A stretch of DNA of 29,388 nt. Source: Candidatus Bipolaricaulota bacterium (lineage in GTDB: Bacteria; Bipolaricaulota; Bipolaricaulia; RBG-16-55-9). Each line of letters starts with the position of its first letter. Position 1 is the first letter of the stretch. Both the position numbers and the translations under genes were made by a program. Below are positions 1 through 5,779 of this stretch, piece by piece. The stretch covers positions 1 to 29,388 of the forward strand of contig JAHEOA010000065.1 of assembly GCA_018609825.1 (NCBI GenBank), given 5' to 3'. Below the pieces are notes generated by a model. It was not told where the DNA came from. It searched no databases and saw only the letters and a program-made list of their open reading frames with translations.

Positions 1-1
1 C

Positions 2-823
2 TGGATGCGCGTCAACCTGTATCAGATCGGAAACTTGCCCATCGGCACCGGCCCGTTCAATCGATTCATGATCCTCCAGGTGCTCAGCCCGCTCCGGGAC
101 TTCTTTGTCACCTGGCTGCCCTGGCCACTGCTGATCCTCGCCGTCGCGGCATTGGGCCGCCTGGTCGGCGGCTGGCTGTTGGCGCTGTTCTGCGGCCTGG
201 CGGTCTTCTCGCTCGGGTTGCTTGGCATGTGGGGCGAGAGCATGAACACGCTCAGTCAGGTGATCGTGGCCGTCGTGATCGCGGTCATCATCGCGATCCC
301 GCTCGGCATACTGGCCGCGCGCAGCGACACGTTTGCCGCGATCTTACGCCCGATCCTGGACACGATGCAGACGATCCCGCCGTTCGTCTACCTCGTGCCG
401 GTGGTGATGCTCTTCGAGGTCGGGCGCGTACCCGGCATCATGGCCTCCGTGGTCTACGCCCTGCCGCCGGCGGCGCGACTGGCCAACGTCGGCATCCGCC
501 AGATCTCGAAAGAGATTATCGACGCGGGGCAAGCCTTCGGATCCTCGAGCTGGCAGCTGCTCACCAAGGTCCAGCTGCCGCTGGCGTTGCCGTCGATCCT
601 GCTCGGGATCAACCAGACGACGATGATGGTGCTGGCGATGGTCATCATCGCGGGCCTGATCGGCGGCGGCGGCCTCGGCTTCGAGGCGGTGACGGGGCTC
701 GTTAACGCCGAGGTGGGCCGGGGCATCGAGGCCGGCCTGGCGATCGTGCTCATGGCGATGGTGCTCGACCGGCTTATCCAGGGATGGGCGGAGAAGCTGA
801 AGCCGCGCAATTCGCGTGAGTGA
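2..823 (+). CDS. proW: Glycine betaine/choline-type ABC transporter permease (5'-partial)
   Basis: Inner-membrane permease of a quaternary-amine (betaine/proline/choline) ABC importer of the ProW/OpuAB family. Seen: several hydrophobic segments between residues ~38 and 255 (numbered from the ATG at 5), a QTIPPFVYLVPVVMLF stretch at 122-137, and the cytoplasmic EAA-like loop at ~174-201 (DAGQAFG...QLPLALPS) that contacts the ATPase, followed by NQTTMMVLAMVIIAGLIG. The frame is open to the left edge, and the N-terminal part resembles the linker plus second half of double-permease proteins, so the ATG at 5 is probably internal and the protein longer. It lies 36 bp before gbsA, so the likely cargo is choline or betaine (inference from context). 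The ATPase and binding protein are not in the window. Confidence 0.88.
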   Translation, partial: WMRVNLYQIGNLPIGTGPFNRFMILQVLSPLRDFFVTWLPWPLLILAVAALGRLVGGWLLALFCGLAVFSLGLLGMWGESMNTLSQVIVAVVIAVIIAIPLGILAARSDTFAAILRPILDTMQTIPPFVYLVPVVMLFEVGRVPGIMASVVYALPPAARLANVGIRQISKEIIDAGQAFGSSSWQLLTKVQLPLALPSILLGINQTTMMVLAMVIIAGLIGGGGLGFEAVTGLVNAEVGRGIEAGLAIVLMAMVLDRLIQGWAEKLKPRNSRE

Positions 824-859
824 TCGACGAACGATAAGGCTTACAGGGGAGGGCACTTG

Positions 860-2338
860 ATGACGCAACGGACGCTACACATGTACGTCAACGGCCAATG
901 GCACGAGGCCGCCCATGGCAACTGGCGGGGCATTATCGATCCCGCCACGGAGGACGCGATTGCTCAGGTCCCCGAAGGCGACGGGACCGACGCCGACCAA
1001 GCGATCAGCATCGCCCGACGGGCGTTCGACGACGGCACGTGGCGACGGACGCCGGCCCGCGAGCGAGGCCGCGTGGTCTACAACATTGGCGAAGCGATTG
1101 AAGCCGATCGACACCACCTGGCCGAGCTGGAGTCCCTCGACACGGGCAAGACGGTCACCGAGTCCTTGGCCGACATGGACGACATTGCCGCCTGTTTTCG
1201 CTATTTCGCCTCGGCGGTGGCAACGCAGAGCGGCGCCGTCAACGAGCCGCCGGGCGGCGCGCTCAGCATGGCCATCCACGAGCCCGTCGGCGTCTGCAGC
1301 CTGATCACGCCGTGGAACTATCCCTTGTTGCAGACGGCGTGGAAGGTCGCGCCGGCGCTGGCGACCGGCAACGCGATGGTCCTGAAGCCGAGCGAGATCA
1401 CCCCCTTGACGGCCATTCGGCTGGCCGAGTTGATCGACGACGTCGATGTGCCCAAGGGCGTGTTCAACGTCGTGCTCGGGCCGGGCGACCCCGTCGGCGA
1501 GACGATGGTGACTCATGAGGAAGTCGATATGGTCTCGTTCACCGGCGGCGAGGTCACGGGCCGGCGGATCATGAGCCGCGCAGCCGAGACCGTCAAGAAG
1601 GTCGCGTTGGAGCTGGGCGGCAAGAACCCCAACATCGTCTTCGCCGACGCCGAGTTCGACACGGCGCTCGACTTCGCGCTCAACGCGGCCTACTTCCACG
1701 CGGGCCAGGTCTGTTCCGCCGGGTCGCGGATGTTGGTGGAGGACGACCTCCACGACCAGTTCGTCGAAGCGCTCGTCGACCGCGCCCAGAACATTCGGGT
1801 CGGCAACGGCTTTGACGACGACACCGAGATGGGCCCCGTCATCTCCGCCGAGCACCGATCCAAGGTCGAAGGCTATCTGGAGCTGGCCCAGAAGGAGGGC
1901 GCCGACATCGTCTGCGGCGGCAAGCGGCCCGAGGGCGAACAGTTCCAACACGGTTTCTGGCTGGAGCCGACGGTCATCACGGGCGTCAGGCCCGAGATGC
2001 GGGTCGCCCGCGAGGAGATCTTCGGCCCCGTCATCACGGTCGAGACGTTTTCCGATGAGGACGAGGCGATTCGCATGGCTAACGGGACGCCCTACGGGCT
2101 GGCCGGCGGCGTCTGGACCCAAGATTTCCCGAAGGGATATCGCGTGGCCCGCGGGCTCCGGATCGGGACGATCTGGATCAACGACTTCCATCCCTACTAC
2201 CCCGAGGCCCCGTGGGGCGGGTTCAAGCACAGCGGCGTCGGCCGCGAGCTCTCCGAAGTCGGCTTGGAGGAGTACACCGAGCTGAAGCACATTCACGCCA
2301 ACCTCGATCCGCAGTCGCTGAACTGGTTCAAGGGTTGA
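860..2338 (+). CDS. gbsA: Glycine betaine aldehyde dehydrogenase
   Basis: NAD(P)-dependent oxidation of betaine aldehyde to glycine betaine, second step of osmoprotectant synthesis from choline; cytosolic. The 492 residues are full length for the aldehyde dehydrogenase family. Visible landmarks: ITPWNYP (Asn153 of the oxyanion hole), LKPSE at 175-179 for cofactor binding, general base Glu251 in LELGGKNP and catalytic Cys285 in HAGQVCSAGSR. The C-terminus ending in NWFKG, the INDFHPY segment and several internal stretches resemble Bacillus subtilis GbsA as I remember it. Start: a TTG at 857 is immediately followed by ATG at 860, and the GGGGAGGG at 846-853 sits 6-7 nt before the ATG, so ATG is chosen. 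It lies between a betaine/choline permease and gbsB, in the same orientation. Confidence 0.93.
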   Translation: MTQRTLHMYVNGQWHEAAHGNWRGIIDPATEDAIAQVPEGDGTDADQAISIARRAFDDGTWRRTPARERGRVVYNIGEAIEADRHHLAELESLDTGKTVTESLADMDDIAACFRYFASAVATQSGAVNEPPGGALSMAIHEPVGVCSLITPWNYPLLQTAWKVAPALATGNAMVLKPSEITPLTAIRLAELIDDVDVPKGVFNVVLGPGDPVGETMVTHEEVDMVSFTGGEVTGRRIMSRAAETVKKVALELGGKNPNIVFADAEFDTALDFALNAAYFHAGQVCSAGSRMLVEDDLHDQFVEALVDRAQNIRVGNGFDDDTEMGPVISAEHRSKVEGYLELAQKEGADIVCGGKRPEGEQFQHGFWLEPTVITGVRPEMRVAREEIFGPVITVETFSDEDEAIRMANGTPYGLAGGVWTQDFPKGYRVARGLRIGTIWINDFHPYYPEAPWGGFKHSGVGRELSEVGLEEYTELKHIHANLDPQSLNWFKG

Positions 2339-2372
2339 TCGACCAGACGCCAAATGACAGAAGGAGGATGCC

Positions 2373-3548
2373 ATGATTCATCGCATCTACGAGTCGCGCC
2401 GCTTCGAAATCCCGTCAAGAATCACCCACGGCGTCGGTGCCGTGTGCAGCATTCCTGATGAGTTGGCTGATCTGAACGTCTCGAAGCCACTGATCGTAAC
2501 AGATCCCGGCGTCATCGGCGCTGGCCTGCTCGACACCATCAAGGCCGCTCTCGAAAAGCGGGACGTGCCCTATGCCGTGTTCGAGAAGGTGAAGCCGAAC
2601 CCGCCCGTGGACGTGGTCGGCGAGGGCACCCAGACATATCAGAGCGAGGGCTGCGACGGCCTCATCGGCCTGGGCGGCGGCAGCAGCATGGACACGGCCA
2701 AGGGAATCGCCCTCGAGGCCACGCACGAGGGCAGCGTCCTCGACTACGAATTTGGCAAGAAGGAGCTCCAGCGCCGTGTCGCGCCCTTGATCACGGTCCC
2801 GACGACCGCGGGCACCGGCAGCGAGGTCACGCTCTGGGCCGTCATCACGGATCCGGAACGCGAGTTCAAGTTCAACGTCGGAGGCGCGCTCATCGGCGCG
2901 CACGTGGCCGTCCTCGACCCTGAGCTGCACGTCAGCATGCCGCCGTGGGTCACGGCCGGCACGGGGGTCGACGTCATCTGCCAGGCCTATGAGTGCTATA
3001 CCTGCCACTTCTCCCAGCCTCATACGGAAGCTGTGGGGCTGTATGCTCTGGAGCTGTCAGCCAAATACCTTCGACGAGCGTTCGCCAGCGGGACCGACAT
3101 CGAGGCTCGCTACCACATGGCCGTGGCGGCCAACCTTGGCGGACTGAGCTACGACGGCGACAGCGCCGGCGCCGTGCATGCCATGGCCCAGACGCTCGGC
3201 GGCATGTATCCGGATACCCAACACGGTCTTGTCGTTGCCGCGATGTTGCCCCGGGTGTTCGAGTTCAACTGGCAGGGCGACCCCTACAAGCACCGTCGGG
3301 TGGCGGAAGCCCTCGGGATCGATACCTCGTTCATGAGCGACCGCGAGGCGAGCCTGGCCGCCGCCCAGTGGCTTCAGGACCTGAACGACGACTTTCAGAT
3401 CCCGTCGCTCGCCGAACAGGGCGTCGACCCGAACGACGTGGAGCGCCTGGCCCGCGAGGCCGCCAACGACCCGCAGACGGTGGGCAACGTCCGCGACGCC
3501 ACCTACGACGATTACGTGGATATCTACACCGACTTGCTCCCGGGCTGA
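2373..3548 (+). CDS. gbsB: Iron-containing alcohol dehydrogenase, probable choline dehydrogenase
   Basis: Group III (iron-type) alcohol dehydrogenase. In the GbsAB pathway it oxidises choline to betaine aldehyde for the upstream GbsA. Seen: 391 aa; nucleotide-binding GLGGGSSMDTAKG (99-111) and PTTAGTGSEVT (143-153), both family hallmarks; the metal-site region TAGTGVDVICQAYECY (194-209) and the HAMAQTLGG...QHG region (269-285). Oddity: where characterised relatives such as FucO have Asp-x3-His, this protein has Asp200-x3-Gln204. The middle His of the HxMAH motif is Gln273, and the last His (His284) is one residue later than usual. Metal binding may therefore differ. Strong AAGGAGGA ribosome site at 2361-2368 sets the ATG. 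The choline assignment rests on adjacency to gbsA and the permease. Confidence 0.82.
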   Translation: MIHRIYESRRFEIPSRITHGVGAVCSIPDELADLNVSKPLIVTDPGVIGAGLLDTIKAALEKRDVPYAVFEKVKPNPPVDVVGEGTQTYQSEGCDGLIGLGGGSSMDTAKGIALEATHEGSVLDYEFGKKELQRRVAPLITVPTTAGTGSEVTLWAVITDPEREFKFNVGGALIGAHVAVLDPELHVSMPPWVTAGTGVDVICQAYECYTCHFSQPHTEAVGLYALELSAKYLRRAFASGTDIEARYHMAVAANLGGLSYDGDSAGAVHAMAQTLGGMYPDTQHGLVVAAMLPRVFEFNWQGDPYKHRRVAEALGIDTSFMSDREASLAAAQWLQDLNDDFQIPSLAEQGVDPNDVERLAREAANDPQTVGNVRDATYDDYVDIYTDLLPG

Positions 3549-3557
3549 ACGCGCGAT

Positions 3558-4160
3558 TCAGGATCGTTGACGGTCGAGATAACGTCGAACCTTGGCGCGG
3601 TTGCCGCAACGTTGCATGCTGCACCAACGTCGGCTGCGGTTCTTGCTCGTGTCGAGGAAGAGCCAGGCGCAGTCTTCGGCGGCGCACTGCCCAACGCGCT
3701 GTCGTTCCTCGGAGCAGAGTAAATCGACCGTTGACTTGACGACGGGCCAGAGGACGCAGTCGACGGCGCTCCACTCCGTCCATCCTAGGACGTAGCCCGT
3801 TTCCGTCGGCACGAGGCAGAGTTCGGACAAGGCCTCGTTCAGCAACTCGTTGAGCGCTTGAAGATCCGCCTCTCGAGGCGCGTCGCCGGAGCCCACCGCG
3901 CCGAAGATGTGTCGAATCAAGCGGCGTTGACGATGGGCTTCGGACAGCGCGTGATCCGCGTCCGTCGGCGCGGCGTTCGCCTCGTGGCCCAGCCGCTCGG
4001 CGTCCTGGCGAGAGATCAGGCCGACTCCGCGAGCCCAGTCGATCAGGTCACCCACGTCCTCGATCTCGCGGCCGACGATGCCGGTGTTGGCGAAGTCGAG
4101 GCAGATCCAGCCTTCCTCCAAGTTGAACGTCCCTGCGTCGGCGTCCGTGGCGATCATCAT
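3558..4160 (-). CDS. CGNR zinc-finger transcriptional regulator (ABATE domain)
   Basis: Predicted DNA-binding regulator: N-terminal stress/ligand-type ABATE domain (formerly DUF1470), beginning with WICLDFANT at ~18-26, then a C-terminal CGNR zinc finger. Zinc ligands are Cys159, Cys164, Cys180 and Cys185, with the signature CGNR at 185-188 followed by a basic tail. 200 aa from the ATG at 4160. Longer starts (GTG 4190, ATG 4178) exist, but a good promoter (TTGTCA-16-TAAAAT, 4204-4177) would start transcription near 4170, downstream of both. The mRNA would then be almost leaderless. Divergent from the LysE-type exporter, with palindromic repeats in the shared promoter region, so it probably controls that exporter and itself (inference). 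Ends 9 bp from the convergent gbsB stop. Confidence 0.82.
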   Translation of the reverse strand: MMIATDADAGTFNLEEGWICLDFANTGIVGREIEDVGDLIDWARGVGLISRQDAERLGHEANAAPTDADHALSEAHRQRRLIRHIFGAVGSGDAPREADLQALNELLNEALSELCLVPTETGYVLGWTEWSAVDCVLWPVVKSTVDLLCSEERQRVGQCAAEDCAWLFLDTSKNRSRRWCSMQRCGNRAKVRRYLDRQRS

Positions 4161-4176
4161 GGCCGTTCTGATCCCC

Positions 4177-4204
4177 ATTTTAACTATCACAAACGGTTTG
4201 ACAA
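4177..4204 (-). promoter_or_regulatory. Promoter of the CGNR regulator
   Basis: On the minus strand, TTGTCA (4204-4199), 16 nt, TAAAAT (4182-4177): five of six matches to each sigma-70 consensus hexamer. The predicted start near 4170 is about 10 nt before the ATG at 4160. Its -35 box is on the same bases as the -35 of the opposing lysE promoter. Confidence 0.6.
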
Positions 4205-4209
4205 GTTAA
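4179..4209. promoter_or_regulatory. Palindromic operator candidate covering both divergent promoters
   Basis: Imperfect inverted repeat: left arm TTAACTATCACAAACG (4179-4194) is the reverse complement of a CGTTTG-TGA-TAGTTAA element; right arm GGTTTGACAAGTTAA (4195-4209) is the same motif on the plus strand. The right arm is itself near-palindromic (TTGACAAGTTAA). The element covers the -10/-35 spacer of the regulator promoter and the -35 of the exporter promoter, where a repressor would block both. Confidence 0.55.
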
Positions 4210-4225
4210 CCATCCGCGCTACACT
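4198..4225 (+). promoter_or_regulatory. Promoter of the LysE-type exporter
   Basis: Perfect -35 TTGACA (4198-4203), 16 nt spacer, TACACT (4220-4225). Predicted transcription start near 4232, about 45 nt before the ATG at 4278. It diverges from and overlaps the regulator promoter. Confidence 0.6.
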
Positions 4226-4242
4226 GGATAACTGCTAAAAAG

Positions 4243-4257
4243 CGTTTGACTAGTTAA
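4243..4257. promoter_or_regulatory. Second operator copy in the exporter leader
   Basis: CGTTTGACTAGTTAA, matching the right arm at 4195-4209 in 13 of 15 positions; centres 48 bp apart on the same strand. The core TTGACTAGTTAA is a near-perfect palindrome. It lies downstream of the predicted exporter transcription start. Confidence 0.5.
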
Positions 4258-4277
4258 GCATGGAATGGGAGGGCAAA

Positions 4278-4922
4278 ATGGTCCAAGCGATCGCACAGGG
4301 ACTGGCGTTGGGCTTCGCGGCGTCACCGACGTGCCCGAGCAACGGCGAGGAGATCCGGCTGGGCGCCCAGCGCGGGTTCCGGCTGGCGCTGACCGTGGGG
4401 CTCGGGGCCGTCACGGGCGACGCGCTCGTGCTCGTCGCCGTGTTGGCCGGGTTGGCGCCGCTGATTCAGGTATATCCTGGCTTGAGCGCCGTGCTCTGGG
4501 GCGTCGGCGCCGCCGTGCTGATCTACGTCGGCGCCGGCATCCTGCGGGACGCGCGCTGCCTGATCCACGACCCGGCGGATAACATCGCCGGCGCGACCCC
4601 GGCGATCGGCCTGGCCCGCGGCTATTGGGCCGGGTTCGCCATCACCACGTTCAACCCGTTCAGCCTCGTCTGGTGGATCGGCCTGCTGGGGCCGTGGATG
4701 GACTCCGGCGACCTCGCGGGCGTCGCCCCGTTCGCCATCGCGGTTCTCGTGGGACAGCTGGCCTGGTTCACCTCGCTGGCGGGGCTGCTCCACGTCGGGC
4801 ACCGCTGGCTCAGTCGACGGCTCCAGTTCGCGGTCTTGACCTTGAGCGGGCTTGTCGTCATGGGCTACGGACTCTATCTGCTCCACGGCACACTGGCCCA
4901 ACTGGAGGTCGGCCCGTTCTGA
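4278..4922 (+). CDS. LysE/RhtB-family amino-acid/metabolite exporter
   Basis: Integral membrane exporter of the LysE superfamily; substrates in this family are amino acids and related small molecules, not predictable here. 214 aa, about the family length, with six hydrophobic segments (roughly residues 3-20, 37-62, 70-88, 115-138, 148-172, 184-205). Family-type features are a Pro-containing loop after the first helix (ASPTCPSNGEE), RxGFRLALTVGLGAVTGD at 32-48, and GYWAGFAITTFNPFSLVWW at 115-133. An ATG at 4260 is in frame, but GGGAGGG at 4267-4273 lies just before the ATG at 4278, so the latter is chosen. Divergent from a CGNR regulator, with shared operator-like repeats, so expression is likely substrate- or stress-controlled (inference). 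Confidence 0.8.
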   Translation: MVQAIAQGLALGFAASPTCPSNGEEIRLGAQRGFRLALTVGLGAVTGDALVLVAVLAGLAPLIQVYPGLSAVLWGVGAAVLIYVGAGILRDARCLIHDPADNIAGATPAIGLARGYWAGFAITTFNPFSLVWWIGLLGPWMDSGDLAGVAPFAIAVLVGQLAWFTSLAGLLHVGHRWLSRRLQFAVLTLSGLVVMGYGLYLLHGTLAQLEVGPF

Positions 4923-5090
4923 GATTGAACCGAGCGACGCGGCCCTCGACCGAGGCCCTCGCGGATGACGACGTGGTCGGGCCACGGACGTCGGCGTTCA
5001 TTCATCGGGAGTCCCCAGGCCGTCGTGCACCGCACCCTGATTGAAGTATTCCGTATCACGCCCACCATGAACCGCTCGGCTCTGTTGTGC

Positions 5091-5096
5091 TATCAT
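5091..5096 (+). promoter_or_regulatory. Extended -10 promoter candidate for the lipoprotein gene
   Basis: TATCAT preceded by TG-C (TGCTATCAT, 5088-5096), i.e. an extended -10 element. No convincing -35. A start near 5103 would give a leader of about 105 nt that contains the hairpin at 5146-5188. Confidence 0.4.
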
Positions 5097-5145
5097 TGGA
5101 GTGAGGGCATCGAAACAAGGTCCAGGCATTGGGCGTCCGAGCAAC

Positions 5146-5188
5146 GCCGGGGCCGCATCACAGGAAATGAGGTTCGGGTGGCCCCGGC
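5146..5188 (+). promoter_or_regulatory. Leader hairpin before the lipoprotein ribosome site
   Basis: Nine perfect, very GC-rich base pairs: GCCGGGGCC (5146-5154) with GGCCCCGGC (5180-5188), enclosing a 25-nt loop. It ends six bases before the AAAGGAGGT ribosome site at 5194-5202. No match to a riboswitch consensus I know. The rest of the 286-bp gap from 4923 to 5208 shows no convincing gene. Confidence 0.5.
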
Positions 5189-5208
5189 CAAGCAAAGGAG
5201 GTTGGATC

Positions 5209-5670
5209 ATGGGCAATCACGGCCTGTTGCGTGTGGCGGTCTGGCTTGTCGCGGCCGCAGCGCTCGGGCTGCTCGTCAGCGGGTGTCAATTCCAGGCCGA
5301 GACGTCATCGGGCGACGTGGTTCGAGCGAACGTCTCACAGGGCTCAATTCGCCTCTTCTTTCAGAACACCGATCGACTGAGCCAGGAGATGTTGACCGAG
5401 CTACAAACGCTGGGAAACAACAACCTGGCCCGCGTCATGGTCGAGTTCCGGAACGTGCTCTATGAGCTGCGGACGACGTCGGGCACGATCAAGCTCGACA
5501 AGGCCGAGACGCTGCAACGGAAGCTGTTCGCGTTCGAGTATCAGCTGAGCCGCGACGTGACCACGCCCGCGCTGGAGACCCGTTACGAGCGCGTCGAGAC
5601 GCTCCTGCGGCATCTCAAGAAGGAGATGCGCCGCCTTGATGCGATCATGGATCGCTTCAGGGCCGACTAG
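5209..5670 (+). CDS. Small helical lipoprotein, function unknown
   Basis: 153 aa. Seen: positively charged start, a hydrophobic segment at ~6-25 and a lipobox LVSGC with Cys26, so the product is probably exported and lipid-anchored at the outer face of the membrane. The mature ~128 residues are polar and mostly predicted helical. Leu-rich heptad-like spacing and many Glu/Arg pairs run through the body (LSQEMLTELQTLGNNN, LRHLKKEMRRLDAIMDRF), suggesting a helical bundle or coiled coil. Start chosen at 5209 because AAAGGAGGT (5194-5202) lies 6 nt upstream; the longer in-frame ATG at 5101 has no such site and would bury the signal peptide. I do not recognise the family. It converges on the beta-helix operon, with a shared terminator. 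Confidence 0.78.
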   Translation: MGNHGLLRVAVWLVAAAALGLLVSGCQFQAETSSGDVVRANVSQGSIRLFFQNTDRLSQEMLTELQTLGNNNLARVMVEFRNVLYELRTTSGTIKLDKAETLQRKLFAFEYQLSRDVTTPALETRYERVETLLRHLKKEMRRLDAIMDRFRAD

Positions 5671-5711
5671 CCCATACGCGCTGCTGCCCTTCGGGGCCTG
5701 AATGAGAACAA

Positions 5712-5734
5712 CCCCCTGTCGCCTTGACAAGGGG
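5712..5734. terminator. Bidirectional terminator hairpin
   Basis: CCCCCTGTC (5712-5720) pairs with GACAAGGGG (5726-5734) with one mismatch around a 5-nt loop. On the minus strand it is followed by TTGTTCTCATT, a loose T-rich tract. It lies between the convergent lipoprotein (ends 5670) and beta-helix operon (ends 5780), so it can serve both. Confidence 0.6.
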
Positions 5735-5779
5735 CTGTCTCCCGTCGCTCTTAGGTGAACTTGGCCGAAGCCGGTTGCC

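Noticed and set aside
875..2374. 499-codon open frame antisense to gbsA
   Set aside because: Shadow of a strongly conserved aldehyde dehydrogenase; low-complexity product without motifs.
4965..5465. Open frame overlapping the lipoprotein gene
   Set aside because: Arg/Gly-rich product without recognisable features; the lipoprotein frame has a clear ribosome site and lipobox.
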